Positions 48,389-58,535 are shown, counted from the first letter of the stretch. The stretch is DNA of 64,000 nt from Photobacterium galatheae (GCF_000695255.1 NZ_JMIB01000004.1:1-64000); one strand, 5' to 3'. Translations and numbers: made by a program. The notes: generated by a model not told the origin, from the letters alone.

Positions 48389-49645
48389 GTGTCTGAGCCT
48401 TCCAAGGTGAACCTGTCAGAAAAACTGTTTGCACCGCGTCAAACGACCAGGGAAACTTCCAGCCTGGTCCGGTTGGCCCATGCCTCAGCATCCGAAGTCC
48501 ATAATGCGCTTGATGGCGATACGGTGACCGGATGGTATCGGGTATTGCGTCGTCCACTCTGGATTTGGCAAGGGGTCGATCCCATTGAGATGGAAGGGAT
48601 ATTTTCCCGAATTGCCGGTGCGAAAGCGAAGCGGACCAATGATGAACTGTTAGACACCGTCATCGGATACAAGCCTGGAAACTGGGTCTACGAGTGGTCA
48701 CAACTGGGCAGCCAATATCAGCGGGCCAGCCGCGAACATCTGGAGCGTGGCGACAGAGAAAAAGCGGCCGAGATCATGCTGAAAGCCAGTACGCACTACA
48801 GTATCGCAGCTTACCCACATCTGAAAGGGGATGAACTCGCTGCACAGGCGGAGCTACAGGCAACCATCACTTATAAAGATGCCATGGAGCTGATGCCGCA
48901 TCAGGTCAAAACAATTGATGTGGCGTATCAGGGCAAAAAATTCCAGGCCTTTATTCACTTACCACGGACGGATCAACTGTTACCCACCGTCATTGTCAGT
49001 GGTGGGCTGGATACACTCCAGACGGAACTCTGGCCGCTGTACCAGCAATATCTGGGACCGGCGGGCTATGCCATGATTACGCTGGATATGCCATCGGTGG
49101 GTCATAGCGCTGCATGGTCGCTGACAGAGGACACCAGCCAGCTCCATCAGGCATTGTTGCAACAGGTCAGGGATGTGCCCTGGGTTGATCACCATCGGGT
49201 GGCGATGCTCGGGATTCGTTTCGGCGGGAATGCGGCAATCCGGCTTGGATTTATTGAGCCGTCCCGGCTGAAAACCTGCATCAGCCTTGGCGGTATTATC
49301 CATAGTTTTCTGTCTCAGCCGAAGTTACTGAACAGTATGCCACGCATGTATCTGGATATGTTTGCTTCACGGTTGGGGAAAAATGGCGTGTCGAAAGCGA
49401 GTCTGGTCGCTCATATGACAGCTTGGTCGCTGAAGCAACAGGGCCTGCTCGGGCGCAGGAAAGTTGATATTCCTATGCTGGGTGTGAACCTGAAAGATGA
49501 CCCGGTGAGTCCTGAGCTTGATAATCAGTTGATTGCCGTATCCAGCCGGGGCGGCAAAGCAGTCAGTTTGCCGGCAGCACCGCTTCACGATGGTTATCAC
49601 AGAGCCATGACGCAAGTTGTCGAGTGGTTGAAGGACAAGCTGTAA
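48389..49645 (+). CDS. frsA: FrsA (YafA) alpha/beta-hydrolase-fold protein
   Basis: This 418-residue protein has an N-terminal helical region and an alpha/beta-hydrolase domain from about residue 170. At the nucleophile elbow the sequence is GIRFGGNAA, so the usual Ser is Arg, as in other FrsA proteins. FrsA was named for a fermentation/respiration switch through binding EIIA-Glc, and its enzymatic activity is disputed. The start is GTG with CAGGAG upstream. Confidence 0.92.
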   Translation: MSEPSKVNLSEKLFAPRQTTRETSSLVRLAHASASEVHNALDGDTVTGWYRVLRRPLWIWQGVDPIEMEGIFSRIAGAKAKRTNDELLDTVIGYKPGNWVYEWSQLGSQYQRASREHLERGDREKAAEIMLKASTHYSIAAYPHLKGDELAAQAELQATITYKDAMELMPHQVKTIDVAYQGKKFQAFIHLPRTDQLLPTVIVSGGLDTLQTELWPLYQQYLGPAGYAMITLDMPSVGHSAAWSLTEDTSQLHQALLQQVRDVPWVDHHRVAMLGIRFGGNAAIRLGFIEPSRLKTCISLGGIIHSFLSQPKLLNSMPRMYLDMFASRLGKNGVSKASLVAHMTAWSLKQQGLLGRRKVDIPMLGVNLKDDPVSPELDNQLIAVSSRGGKAVSLPAAPLHDGYHRAMTQVVEWLKDKL

Positions 49646-49715
49646 TGGCTCGATGATCTGGTCTGACAATGTAAATAAAATGTTGCCATTTCTCTGTCGC
49701 TGTGTGTTAAATGGA

Positions 49716-49760
49716 AGCGCAAGGGGAAACAAAAGGGTCGTCAGACCCTTGGCGCTTTTT
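49716..49760 (+). terminator. Probable terminator between frsA and crl
   Basis: AAGGGTC-GTCA-GACCCTT (49733-49750) is followed by GGCGC and five T residues. An alternative pairing uses AGCGCAAGGGG near 49716 with CCCTTGGCGCT. Either fold ends in a T-run. Confidence 0.55.
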
Positions 49761-49787
49761 GTTGAATACCAGACTAAGGATGGACCT

Positions 49788-50192
49788 ATGCCAACACAAG
49801 TCACTTTTCCTTCCCATGGCCGTTTGATGACGAAACTGACCGCACTTGGCCCTTACCTGCGTCAGCAACAATCATCGGATGGGCATTTTTTCTTTGATTG
49901 CCTCGCCAGTTGTATTAATGCCAAAAAAGAACCGGAAGAGCGGGAATTTTGGGGATGGTGGCTGGAACTGACCCAAAGTGAGGGTGGGTTTCAGTATCAT
50001 TACTATTTCGGCCGCTATGATATTCACGGGGACTGGCTGGAAGATAAAGTCCCTGCGAAACATCTGGAGCCGGTCCAGCAAACGCTGGAAGATTTTTATC
50101 AGAAGCTCAGTACTTTACTGGAGCAGGAATACGCCCTTCCAATTCATCCCGCCCCGGATTTGTCAGCACCAACTTTATCTGTTTCAGCCTGA
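49788..50192 (+). CDS. crl: Sigma-S assembly factor Crl
   Basis: This 134-residue protein binds sigma-S and helps it form holoenzyme in early stationary phase. It has the family blocks KLTALGPYLR, FFFDCLASC and EFWGWWLELT. AAGGATGG precedes ATG 49788; the upstream frame is intergenic. It sits next to frsA and proB, as in E. coli. Confidence 0.94.
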   Translation: MPTQVTFPSHGRLMTKLTALGPYLRQQQSSDGHFFFDCLASCINAKKEPEEREFWGWWLELTQSEGGFQYHYYFGRYDIHGDWLEDKVPAKHLEPVQQTLEDFYQKLSTLLEQEYALPIHPAPDLSAPTLSVSA

Positions 50193-50219
50193 TTTCCAGA
50201 TGAAATCCTGAAAAAATAG

Positions 50220-50248
50220 AAAATGCGTCGACTTAGACGCATTTTTCT
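50220..50248 (+). terminator. Terminator of crl
   Basis: AAAATGCGTC (50220-50229) pairs with GACGCATTTT (50236-50245) around GACTTA, followed by TCTT. Confidence 0.9.
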
Positions 50249-50310
50249 TGTGCTTTAGAGGCGGGGTTGATAAAACAAATGCCATTCTTCCGCATCCTTT
50301 AGTTTTCTTC

Positions 50311-51471
50311 ATGGCAGACAATCACAAAATACAAACAAGTGAGCACAAGGCTCATCATGCAGCGGAAGCTGCAACACAGACGATCGTTGTGAAGTTGGGA
50401 ACCAGTGTACTGACTGGGGGAACACTGAGACTGGACCGTGCGCATATGGTTGAACTGGTCCGACAGTGTGCTCATCTTCGCCGTCAGGGTCATCAGGTGG
50501 TGATTGTGACCTCCGGTGCCATTGCCGCAGGTCGCGAGCATTTAGGTTACCCGGAATTGCCGAAAACCATGGCCAGTAAACAATTACTGGCAGCCGTGGG
50601 TCAGAGTCGTCTGATTCAGGAGTGGGAAAAACTGTTTAGTATTTATGGGCTGCATGTTGGCCAGATGCTGCTGACCCGTGCTGATCTGAACGACAGAGAA
50701 CGTTATCTGAATGCCCGCGATATGCTGTTGGCATTGATTGAGAACGACATCATTCCGGTGGTGAATGAAAATGATGCGGTCGCCACGACAGAAATTAAAG
50801 TCGGCGACAATGACAACCTTTCTGCGCTGGTGGGGATTCTGGCGGGGGCCGATAAGCTGCTGTTGCTGACGGACCAACCCGGGCTGTTTACCGCGGATCC
50901 ACGCAGTAACCCAGATGCAGAGCTAATCAGGGAAGTGCATACCATCGATGAAACCCTGCGTAAGCTGGCGGGTGGCAGTGTCGGTGGTCTGGGAACTGGT
51001 GGGATGGCGACAAAGCTGCAGGCGGCAGATGTGGCTCGCCGCGCTGGAATTGAGGTGATTATTGCTGCGGGCAGTCGTCCTGAAGTCATTGCCGGGATTG
51101 TGAATGGTGAGCAGGTCGGCACTCGCTTCCTGCCGCTGGAATCACCACTGGAGAGCCGGAAACGCTGGATCCTCGCTGGGCCGCCACCTGCTGGCGATAT
51201 CATTGTGGATGCCGGTGCCGCGACGGCGGTGACGCAGCGTGGCAGCAGTTTGCTGGCGAAAGGGATTACCGAAGTTAAAGGGACCTTTGAACGTGGTGAG
51301 GTGGCCCGGATTTACAGTGCCGATGGTATCTTACTGGCCCGTGGGATCAGCCGTTATTCCAGTCAGGATATCGCGAAGATTGCCGGGAAACACAGTCAGG
51401 ATATCCATAAAGTGCTGGGCTATGAGTATGGTCCGGTTGCTGTTCATCGGGACGATCTGGTACTCATATAA
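50311..51471 (+). CDS. proB: Glutamate 5-kinase
   Basis: ProB phosphorylates glutamate in the first step of proline synthesis. The 386-residue protein has the amino-acid kinase domain ([29 protein letters not shown]) and a C-terminal PUA domain. I use ATG 50311, which gives a roughly 20-residue His-rich extension compared with E. coli. No Shine-Dalgarno site is visible, so the start is less sure than the gene. The longer frame begins at a TTG inside the crl terminator. Confidence 0.94.
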   Translation: MADNHKIQTSEHKAHHAAEAATQTIVVKLGTSVLTGGTLRLDRAHMVELVRQCAHLRRQGHQVVIVTSGAIAAGREHLGYPELPKTMASKQLLAAVGQSRLIQEWEKLFSIYGLHVGQMLLTRADLNDRERYLNARDMLLALIENDIIPVVNENDAVATTEIKVGDNDNLSALVGILAGADKLLLLTDQPGLFTADPRSNPDAELIREVHTIDETLRKLAGGSVGGLGTGGMATKLQAADVARRAGIEVIIAAGSRPEVIAGIVNGEQVGTRFLPLESPLESRKRWILAGPPPAGDIIVDAGAATAVTQRGSSLLAKGITEVKGTFERGEVARIYSADGILLARGISRYSSQDIAKIAGKHSQDIHKVLGYEYGPVAVHRDDLVLI

Positions 51472-51509
51472 CACATCAGCAGAATAATACTGACCGAGAG
51501 GGAAACAGG

Positions 51510-52766
51510 GTGGAATTGCAAGCAATGGGACAAGCAGCGAAGCAGGCTGCTTTTACACTGGCGACAACGGCGACAGCACAGAAAAATCAGGCACTGGCTT
51601 TTATCGCCGATGAACTGGAAGCCCGTCAGGCTGAGATCCTGGCTGCCAATGAAAAAGATCTGGCGGCCGCGCGGGAAGGCGGAATGTCTGAAGCTTTACT
51701 GGATCGCCTGATGCTGAATGAGTCGCGTCTGGCGGCGATTGCCGGCGATGTTCGGAACGTGATTGGATTGCCAGATCCTGTGGGTGCTGAGCTGGACTCC
51801 CGGGTGCTGGAAAATGGCATGCGGCTGAGCCGCCGCCGGGTTCCGCTGGGGGTTGTCGGGGTGATCTATGAAGCACGTCCGAATGTGACCATTGATATTG
51901 CAGCGCTTTGTCTGAAAACCGGGAACGCCAGTATTTTGCGAGGCGGTCGTGAAACCTTTCACTCCAACATGGCGCTGGTGAGCGTCATTCAACAGGCACT
52001 GGAAAAGGCCGGCTTACCGGCAGCGGCGGTGCAGTACATTGCCAAGCCTGATCGTGAACTGGTGTCTGAGCTGCTCACGATGGATCAATATGTCGATATG
52101 ATCATACCGCGTGGTGGTGCAGGTCTGCACAAGATGTGTAAAGAAAAGAGCACGATTCCCGTCATTATCGGTGGCTTTGGGATCAGCCATGCCTTTGTGG
52201 ATCAATCAGCGGATTTAGCACGCGCACTGGACGTGGTGGAAAACGCAAAAGTTCAGCGCCCGTCAGCCTGTAATGCACTGGACACTTTGCTGGTTCATGA
52301 GGCGGTTGCTGCTCAGTTCCTGCCAATGCTGGCCGCACGGATGAATCAGAACAAAGTTACGTTGGTTGCCGAAGCGCAGGCACTGGGATTGCTGAAAGGT
52401 CAGGCCGACCAGTTACGTGCCGCGCAGGAAGGTGACTTTGATACTGAATGGCTGAGTTATACGCTTGGGGTGAAACTCGTCCCGGATGTCGATGCGGCTA
52501 TTCAGCATATGCAGGCGCACAACGCCAGCCATTCAGATGCAATTCTGACCAATGATCTGATGTCTGCGGAGCGTTTCATCAATGCGGCAGGTTCGGCTGC
52601 GGTCTACGTGAATGCATCCACGCGCTTTACCGATGGTGCACAGTTTGGTCTGGGCGCTGAAGTTGCGGTTTCAACACAGAAATTGCACGCCCGTGGCCCG
52701 ATGGGGCTGGAAGAGCTGACCAGTTACAAGTGGGTGGGTCAGGCAGATTATCTGTGCCGCCGCTAA
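51510..52766 (+). CDS. proA: Gamma-glutamyl phosphate reductase
   Basis: ProA reduces gamma-glutamyl phosphate to the semialdehyde in proline synthesis. The 418-residue protein has [30 protein letters not shown] and the catalytic Cys in [13 protein letters not shown]. The start is GTG 51510 with GAGAGGG seven bases upstream. It is 38 bases after proB in one operon. Confidence 0.96.
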   Translation: MELQAMGQAAKQAAFTLATTATAQKNQALAFIADELEARQAEILAANEKDLAAAREGGMSEALLDRLMLNESRLAAIAGDVRNVIGLPDPVGAELDSRVLENGMRLSRRRVPLGVVGVIYEARPNVTIDIAALCLKTGNASILRGGRETFHSNMALVSVIQQALEKAGLPAAAVQYIAKPDRELVSELLTMDQYVDMIIPRGGAGLHKMCKEKSTIPVIIGGFGISHAFVDQSADLARALDVVENAKVQRPSACNALDTLLVHEAVAAQFLPMLAARMNQNKVTLVAEAQALGLLKGQADQLRAAQEGDFDTEWLSYTLGVKLVPDVDAAIQHMQAHNASHSDAILTNDLMSAERFINAAGSAAVYVNASTRFTDGAQFGLGAEVAVSTQKLHARGPMGLEELTSYKWVGQADYLCRR

Positions 52767-52786
52767 AGATTGCGCGATAAAAACAG

Positions 52787-52822
52787 AAATAGCCGGTTTC
52801 TTTTGAGCCGGCTATTTTTTTT
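52787..52822. terminator. Terminator between convergent proA and the DUF2897 gene
   Basis: AAATAGCCGG (52787-52796) pairs with CCGGCTATTT (52808-52817), with a T-run after it on the plus strand. The right arm overlaps the stop codon of the minus-strand gene. Confidence 0.9.
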
Positions 52823-53009
52823 CTTCTGTTTCCGCGTGGCGATCTTTGCGGGTCAGATTTTCCACTTCCTGTTGCTTTTTCAGGAGTTCACTGGTTTTGT
52901 CATGCGGGCCAAATTTCATATGAGCCGTATATTTAATGGCGGCAATATTACTGACCACAACACTCACGATGATGATGGTAATGACCCAGGGGTTAAGAAG
53001 CCAGTCCAT
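52812..53009 (-). CDS. DUF2897 family small membrane protein
   Basis: This 65-residue protein has one N-terminal membrane helix (WVITIIIVSVVVSNIAAI) and a charged, coiled tail (KTSELLKKQQEVENL). It fits the DUF2897 family of vibrios, whose function is unknown. ATG 53009 comes one base after the stop of the VanY-type gene, and GAGGTG lies inside that gene's end, so translation is coupled. It is the last gene of dapE-vanY-DUF2897. Confidence 0.8.
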   Translation of the reverse strand: MDWLLNPWVITIIIVSVVVSNIAAIKYTAHMKFGPHDKTSELLKKQQEVENLTRKDRHAETEEKK

Positions 53010-53010
53010 A

Positions 53011-53700
53011 TCACACCTCACAGATGTTGTTGATGTACTTACTATAAAGCGTATCAAGGTTTACCAGAATATGCGATTTTCCTGCAACAGGTTGATCGGT
53101 AATCACTGTGGCAAGCTGGCTTGGCGTTAACAGATTTCTGAAGGACTGGCTGAGCGGAAAATAGCTGATGTGCCAGGGCTCAATGGCGACCCCGCCTAAA
53201 TCAGTGGCATAAGGGCGGTAAAACCCGAAACGGCCCATATGTTGGGTCAGCCAGTCGTTGAATCTGGCCTGATGTCCATCGCCCTGATATTCCCAGGGTT
53301 CCAGTTGAAGGGATTCTCCCGGGGGGAGGCAGTTGGCGGCGTAGACATCCAGATCGGTGCCCCAGTGATGCCGGCTTGCACCGGGCAGAGCAGACCAGCG
53401 CAAGATGGCATGGATTTTCTCCAGTTCTGACAGACCGGCCGGATCAAGCGGCTGGCTGTTGCTGTCCAGAATCGGGCGCAGGCCATTGAATTTGTTGTTC
53501 CAGATCAGCAACTGGCGGTCAAAAGAGCGAAAGGCACTGGCCAGCGTCAGGTCAAACCCTGCCTGAGCGGCTGCCTCTTGCAAGGCAGCCAGCGCATTGA
53601 CAACATCATGATGGATCAGGCGTCCCTGATACTCGCAAAGATGACTTTCATCTAAACCAGTGAGTTGTGTCAGCGTTAATCGGGTCGGCTTGAGACTCAT
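53011..53700 (-). CDS. VanY-type D-alanyl-D-alanine carboxypeptidase (M15)
   Basis: This 229-residue metallopeptidase of family M15B has zinc motifs [10 protein letters not shown] and EPWHISYFP. No signal peptide is evident from ATG 53700, which overlaps the dapE stop (ATGA). It probably trims D-Ala from cell-wall peptides, perhaps in the cytoplasm as an LD/DD-peptidase. Neighbouring dapE makes the diaminopimelate of the same peptides, so the pairing makes sense. Confidence 0.85.
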   Translation of the reverse strand: MSLKPTRLTLTQLTGLDESHLCEYQGRLIHHDVVNALAALQEAAAQAGFDLTLASAFRSFDRQLLIWNNKFNGLRPILDSNSQPLDPAGLSELEKIHAILRWSALPGASRHHWGTDLDVYAANCLPPGESLQLEPWEYQGDGHQARFNDWLTQHMGRFGFYRPYATDLGGVAIEPWHISYFPLSQSFRNLLTPSQLATVITDQPVAGKSHILVNLDTLYSKYINNICEV

Positions 53701-54830
53701 ACCAGGATGTTTTCCAGTACTTTCTGATACATATCGGTCAGTTTCTCCAGATCGGCAATTTTGACGCACTCGTTGACCTTGTGAATCGTTGCATTCACTG
53801 GCCCCAGTTCAACCACCTGAGCGCCGGTGCGGGCAATGAAGCGGCCATCGGAAGTCCCACCGGTGGTCAGCAATTCAGGCGGCTGGTGGTTCACTTCTTC
53901 AATGGCGCTGACGACGGCTTTGAGCAGGGTGCCTTTATCTGTCAGGAACGGCTGGCCATTGAAAGTCCAGGCCAGATCGTATTCCAGACCATGAGCATCC
54001 AGCACGGAATGCACTTTGCGCTGAATATCTTCGTTGGTCAGCTCGGTGCTGAAACGCAGGTTGAACTGGACTTTGAGTTCTCCGGGAATGACATTCGATG
54101 CACCGGTTCCTGCAGCCATATTGGCAATCTGGAAACTGGTCGGTGGGAAATAGTCGTTGCCGTGATCCCAGACGGTACTTGCCAGCTCTGCCAGCGCAGG
54201 CATGGCTTTGTGAACTGGGTTATCGGCCAGATGCGGGTAGGCAACATGCCCCTGAACCCCTTTCACAACCAGATCGCCGGTGATTGAACCACGACGGCCA
54301 TTTTTCACCACATCCCCCACTTCATGGGTACTGGAGGGCTCACCGACAATACACATGTCGATTTTTTCGTTTCGGGCTTCGAGGGTATCGACGACACGAG
54401 TGGTGCCGTTGATAAATGGCCCTTCTTCGTCAGAAGTGATCAGCAGGGCAATGGAGCCTTGATGGTCCGGGTGCTCGGCCAGAAAACGTTCAATGGACAC
54501 GATCATACAGGCCAGAGAGCCTTTCATATCTGCGGCACCACGGCCGTGCAAATAGCCATCAATGATGGTGGGTTCGAAAGGTGGCGTATGCCATTGCTCT
54601 GCCGGGCCGGCTGGAACGACATCGGTATGACCGGCAAAAACAAACAGTGGCGCTTCAGTACCCCGGCGAGCCCAGAGGTTGGTGGTGTCTTCAAACACCA
54701 TGGTTTCAATCTGAAAGCCCAGCTTTTCCAGTCGGGCAATCATGACATCCTGACACCCCTCGTCTTCCGGGGTGACTGATGCTCGGCTGATAAGATCTTT
54801 GGTCAGGGCGATCACTGGGCTGTCTGACAT
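53697..54830 (-). CDS. dapE: Succinyl-diaminopimelate desuccinylase
   Basis: DapE removes succinate from N-succinyl-LL-diaminopimelate in lysine and peptidoglycan synthesis. The 377-residue M20 enzyme has [35 protein letters not shown] and the late [11 protein letters not shown] 54830 is chosen because AAGGA lies seven bases upstream. The ATG at 54848 would add six residues. Its stop overlaps the next gene. Confidence 0.96.
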   Translation of the reverse strand: MSDSPVIALTKDLISRASVTPEDEGCQDVMIARLEKLGFQIETMVFEDTTNLWARRGTEAPLFVFAGHTDVVPAGPAEQWHTPPFEPTIIDGYLHGRGAADMKGSLACMIVSIERFLAEHPDHQGSIALLITSDEEGPFINGTTRVVDTLEARNEKIDMCIVGEPSSTHEVGDVVKNGRRGSITGDLVVKGVQGHVAYPHLADNPVHKAMPALAELASTVWDHGNDYFPPTSFQIANMAAGTGASNVIPGELKVQFNLRFSTELTNEDIQRKVHSVLDAHGLEYDLAWTFNGQPFLTDKGTLLKAVVSAIEEVNHQPPELLTTGGTSDGRFIARTGAQVVELGPVNATIHKVNECVKIADLEKLTDMYQKVLENILV

Positions 54831-54880
54831 CCGTGTTTCCTTCTTCATTCTGCAGGTGTGGGAAAAGTAAATATGGGCAA

Positions 54881-55228
54881 TCAGGCAAAAATGGTCTGAT
54901 ATTGTTCAGGTTTGAAGCCCAGATGATAGGTGTTGTTGTGGACCAGTAGCGGGCGTTTGATCATGGCCGGGTATTCCAGCATCAGGCTCAGTGCATGCTC
55001 ACGGTCGAGATTGTTTTTCTGTTCATCGCTCAGCTGGCGGAACGTGGTCCCGCGTTTGTTGAGCATGGCTTCCCAGCCCAGCTCGGTTTCAAATGATTCG
55101 AGGAGACTACGATCCAGGCCGTCGACACGGTAGTCGTGGAAGCGGTAATCAATCCCTTGGGCATCGAGCCACTTCTTCATTTTTTTGATGGTGTCGCAGT
55201 TTTTGATTCCGTAGGCAATGGTGCTCAT
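54881..55228 (-). CDS. yffB: ArsC/Spx-like reductase YffB
   Basis: This 115-residue ArsC-family protein (PF03960) has a single Cys in [12 protein letters not shown] near residue 11 and the conserved KRPLLVHN segment. The E. coli neighbour-linked homologue YffB precedes dapE in the same order. Family members use glutathione, but the substrate of YffB is unknown. It lies 50 bases before dapE on the same strand. Confidence 0.9.
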   Translation of the reverse strand: MSTIAYGIKNCDTIKKMKKWLDAQGIDYRFHDYRVDGLDRSLLESFETELGWEAMLNKRGTTFRQLSDEQKNNLDREHALSLMLEYPAMIKRPLLVHNNTYHLGFKPEQYQTIFA

Positions 55229-55352
55229 AATCTAACCTGTTTTGTGCATGGCAGTTCTTTTCAAATAAGCCCCTTTTATAACGGGAATGGGGGAACGACG
55301 CAATGGTAAAGCCAGTCTCCCCCCAAGCACCGGAGATTGTTTGGGAAGTGGT

Positions 55353-55991
55353 TTATTTGTCCTGGGTTTGTAGATAAATCACAGTGGCTGCAGTTCGGGA
55401 TCCCACATTCAGCTTTTTGAGCAAGCTTTTGATGTGCACTTTCACGGTCGCTTCCGAGATGAAAAGCAGCACAGCAATGTCTTTGTTTCGCTTGCCCTGC
55501 GCAACCAGATGAAGGATTTCTCTTTCTCTGCTGGTCAGGTCCTGAAGGGGATCGTTTTCCTGAGCACTGTCTGCCAGATATTGCCTGACCTGCTCACTAA
55601 ACACCTGTTGCCCGGTCAGCGCCTCTTGCAGCAGCACCAGCAGTTGCTCCGGCTCGGTGTCTTTCAGGAGGTAACCATCCGCGCCGGCTTTGATCAGAGT
55701 CCGGATGTCGTTCGGGTTATCGGAAACCGTGAGAATAACGACGATGGCCTGACAGCCTTGTTCGCGCAGCGCGCGTAGGGTGTCGAGACCGGACAGCCCT
55801 TTCATGTTGAGATCCAGCAAAATCAGGTCCGGCGCTTGCTCAAGAGCAATATCCAGCGCCTGATAGCCGTTGCTGGCTTCCCCAACCAGCTCGAAGTCTG
55901 GTTCCAGTTCCAGCAATTGACTGAGGCCACGTCGCATCAGGGGGTGATCGTCCACAATGACGATTCGGTGGGCTGGAGGGTTATGCATCAT
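55353..55991 (-). CDS. narP: Nitrate/nitrite response regulator NarP
   Basis: This 212-residue response regulator has the acidic pair VDDH, the phosphorylated Asp in LILLDLNMKG, a conserved Thr and Lys, and a C-terminal LuxR-type helix-turn-helix (LTSREREILHLVAQGKRNKD). It binds TACYYMT heptamers, and such a site lies before napF. Its ATG overlaps the narQ stop by four bases, so the sensor and regulator are co-translated. Confidence 0.93.
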   Translation of the reverse strand: MMHNPPAHRIVIVDDHPLMRRGLSQLLELEPDFELVGEASNGYQALDIALEQAPDLILLDLNMKGLSGLDTLRALREQGCQAIVVILTVSDNPNDIRTLIKAGADGYLLKDTEPEQLLVLLQEALTGQQVFSEQVRQYLADSAQENDPLQDLTSREREILHLVAQGKRNKDIAVLLFISEATVKVHIKSLLKKLNVGSRTAATVIYLQTQDK

Positions 55992-57715
55992 GGTGTTCCT
56001 GTATTTTGTAAGGCAAATTTCAGTTGAACGCGGCAGCCCTGACCGGCGGCGCTGAGAATGGTCAGTTTTCCGCCCAGACTTTCGGCCCGCTCGTTCATGA
56101 TTGACATCCCATAGTGGGAGGTCTTGCTCTGATCCGGGTCGAACCCCTGGCCATCATCACTTATCTCGACCAGAACATGATTGCCCTGAGGGATGCAGTC
56201 AACTGTAATTGTCGTTGCACTGGCATGCTTGATGGCATTGAGCACGGCCTCTCGGGTGAGCTGAATCAGGTGGATGTGCTGTGGCGCGGTCAGTTGCAGC
56301 GAGGGCAACTGATTATGCAGCAGAATGGTGGCTGTAGTCTGATTGCGCAGCGGGATCAGCATGTCGTTCAGAGCATCGCTGAGCTTGCCGGGTTTGATGG
56401 ACAGACGAAAGGTGTTCAGCAGCTCACGGAGCTGACGGTAAGCCTGAGACAGGCCCTGTTCGAGGTCGTCGACAATGCCATTGGCGGTGTCCGGGGATGT
56501 CGCCAATTGGCGTTTGAGCAGTGTCAGCTGTATTTTCAGATAGGACAGCGCCTGTGCCAGTGAGTCATGTAATTCACGGGCAATGGTGGCCCTTTCTTCC
56601 ATCAGCAGTAACTGGTCATTCTGAGTCTGGGTCTGATGGGCATACAATGCCCGGCTGAGCAGATGACCGACACTGATGATCAGGGCTGGGTCCGGACAGG
56701 GCAGGGTGTGTTGCCACCAGAGGGTTCCCAAGTGCTGATCTTCCTGTTTGAGCGCATGTTGATGCCAGCTTTGGTTGTCGTCCGGTATACCCGCCTGAAA
56801 TTCAGTGCGGATCCCGTGGCCTTCTTCAACCACCAGCCGGATGACGGCAAACCCTTCGAGCTGGATCAGTCTGTCAAGAATCTGACTGAAATGACGGGCC
56901 TGAATTCGGTTCACCGACAGGAGCTGTGCGCAGTCATACAGGGTTTTCAGCGCATTGTTGGCTTCTTTCAGGCGATGGGTTTTTTCCTCGACGGTGGTTT
57001 CCAGTGCCCGGTAACTCTGGCCCAGCTCCTGCGCCATATGATTAAAAGCCCGTGCCAGGGTTCCCAGCTCATTCTGGCTGTTTTCATCGACCCGGACCGA
57101 GAAATGACGGGCTTGCACTTGCTGGCTGGCAGCAAGCAGGCTCTGTAATGGCGGCACAATACGGCGGCGGCTGTAATGAATGGCAAAGAGAGCCAGCATC
57201 AGAATGAGTCCCAGTCCCAGACCTGAAATCATCGCCATGATGTGTAGCTTTTGCTGAGAAAAAGCCTGGATTTCATAGACGAAGTGATCAATGCGATCGA
57301 CAAATTCAGGCACCTGATGGATGAAATAGCCCGGGTTTGTCTCCGTGAGCTGGGGACTGATCCGCCGCCAGTCATCCAGCAGGTTCTGATAGCTTTGCAG
57401 CAGTTCCTCGGGTGTCGTCAGACTTCTCAGAGAGGCCATGGCCGGGGCGTTCAGGGTCTGGCTGAAATGGGCAATATCGGCTTTGCTGGCGTTGCCGTTT
57501 TGGGCCAGCTGAAAAGCAAGCCGGTAACTCTGCATTCGGAGTGACCCGGCCAGATTGACCATTTCTGCATCATAACGGCTGGCATTGACGGCCAGCATAG
57601 TGGCACCCGTTGTCAGAAGTGACAGGAGCACAATCGCGAGCATCACCCGGGCAATGACCCCGGTAACGCTGCCGTTTTTCGTCCCGACGGCTTTCAGGTT
57701 GGTCTTTGAGTACAC
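55988..57715 (-). CDS. narQ: Nitrate/nitrite sensor histidine kinase NarQ
   Basis: This 575-residue membrane kinase has two helices flanking a periplasmic four-helix domain. The nitrate-binding P-box reads NLAGSLRMQSYRLAFQ. Then come HAMP, a central Cys-containing linker, the dimerisation His in ARELHDSLAQALS (about residue 381), and an HATPase domain (DDGQGFDP). It is divergent from napF, which it controls through NarP. Confidence 0.94.
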   Translation of the reverse strand: MYSKTNLKAVGTKNGSVTGVIARVMLAIVLLSLLTTGATMLAVNASRYDAEMVNLAGSLRMQSYRLAFQLAQNGNASKADIAHFSQTLNAPAMASLRSLTTPEELLQSYQNLLDDWRRISPQLTETNPGYFIHQVPEFVDRIDHFVYEIQAFSQQKLHIMAMISGLGLGLILMLALFAIHYSRRRIVPPLQSLLAASQQVQARHFSVRVDENSQNELGTLARAFNHMAQELGQSYRALETTVEEKTHRLKEANNALKTLYDCAQLLSVNRIQARHFSQILDRLIQLEGFAVIRLVVEEGHGIRTEFQAGIPDDNQSWHQHALKQEDQHLGTLWWQHTLPCPDPALIISVGHLLSRALYAHQTQTQNDQLLLMEERATIARELHDSLAQALSYLKIQLTLLKRQLATSPDTANGIVDDLEQGLSQAYRQLRELLNTFRLSIKPGKLSDALNDMLIPLRNQTTATILLHNQLPSLQLTAPQHIHLIQLTREAVLNAIKHASATTITVDCIPQGNHVLVEISDDGQGFDPDQSKTSHYGMSIMNERAESLGGKLTILSAAGQGCRVQLKFALQNTGTP

Positions 57716-57794
57716 CCCGGCTCCCTTGCGCTGAATAAAGACGTTCTGTTGTCGCTGATGTGTGACCTTTTGTGAAGGCTAACAGTGCACTTTC

Positions 57795-57879
57795 TTGATC
57801 TCAAACAAGCTTACCCCCGAATTACCCCCTTCGAGGTATATTCTGCTCTCAATAACCCTCATTAAACTGTGTCTATACT
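57795..57879 (+). promoter_or_regulatory. napF promoter with FNR and NarP sites
   Basis: TTGATCTCAAACAA (57795-57808) matches the FNR box TTGAT-N4-ATCAA at 9 of 10 bases. TACCCCC-TT-CGAGGTA (57823-57838) is a 7-2-7 NarP-type dyad with one mismatch per half. A -10 TATACT lies at 57874-57879, giving a start near 57886. The order FNR, NarP, promoter is as in E. coli nap. Confidence 0.82.
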
Positions 57880-57941
57880 TTGACCAATATGTTTTGCATC
57901 CCCCGGGTCAGGCAAAACAAAGCAACCGCTGTGATGAATTT

Positions 57942-58535
57942 ATGGCTGATTTAGCGCGACGTTTCTGGCTGAGGCGGCGCAATGCACCGCAAGCTCCCCG
58001 GCTTCCCTGGATGATCGATGAAGACGTGTTCACGGAACAGTGCACACGCTGTCAGGCATGCCTGAAGGCCTGTGAAACAGACATCATTGTCTCGGGAGAT
58101 GGTGGTTTTCCTCAAGTCGATTTTCAGCGCGGAGAATGCACCTTTTGCTATCAGTGTGCGCAGGTGTGTCCGGAGCCACTGTTTCGTCCGCAGACAGAAG
58201 CGCCCTGGCAGGTACGTGCTGAAATTTCAGAAACCTGTCTGGCCTTGAACGGTGTGGAATGCCGGTCATGCGCAGAGCAGTGTGAGCCGATGGCCATCCG
58301 TTTTGTACTTCAGCAGGGCAAAGTGGCTCAGCCTGTGGTCAGCGCTGCAGACTGTACCGGCTGCGGGGCCTGTGTTTCCGTTTGCCCCGTTCAGGCGATT
58401 CAAATTTACTCAGACAATCATCACTCAGACAACTATCACTCAGACAACTATCACAAAAACAACTATCACAAAAACAACTATCACAAAAACAACTATCACA
58501 AAAACAGCGATGACCCAGACAGTCAGGTGGAATAA
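57942..58535 (+). CDS. napF: Ferredoxin-type protein NapF with repeat-expanded tail
   Basis: NapF is a cytoplasmic iron-sulfur protein that helps mature or feed NapA. The 197-residue form has four Cys clusters (CTRCQACLKACE, CTFCYQCAQVCPE, CRSCAEQCEP, CTGCGACVSVCPV). Past the last cluster it carries an unusual tail of five-residue repeats, SDNYH and KNNYH, rich in Asn and His. ATG 57942 (MADLARRFW) is the family start; the upstream frame lies in the promoter. A ribosome binding site is weak. Confidence 0.93.
   Translation: MADLARRFWLRRRNAPQAPRLPWMIDEDVFTEQCTRCQACLKACETDIIVSGDGGFPQVDFQRGECTFCYQCAQVCPEPLFRPQTEAPWQVRAEISETCLALNGVECRSCAEQCEPMAIRFVLQQGKVAQPVVSAADCTGCGACVSVCPVQAIQIYSDNHHSDNYHSDNYHKNNYHKNNYHKNNYHKNSDDPDSQVE
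58411..58500 (+). repeat. 15-bp tandem repeat in the 3' end of napF
   Basis: Six consecutive 15-base units run from 58411 to 58500. They fall into an early CAGACAACTATCACT type and a later, identical AAAACAACTATCACA type (three copies). A degenerate seventh unit follows. The period is five codons, so copy-number change keeps the frame. Confidence 0.93.

Noticed and set aside
58411..58500. Reading the napF repeats as a CRISPR-like array
   Set aside because: The 15-base units are contiguous without spacers and stay in frame with napF, so they are a coding tandem repeat.
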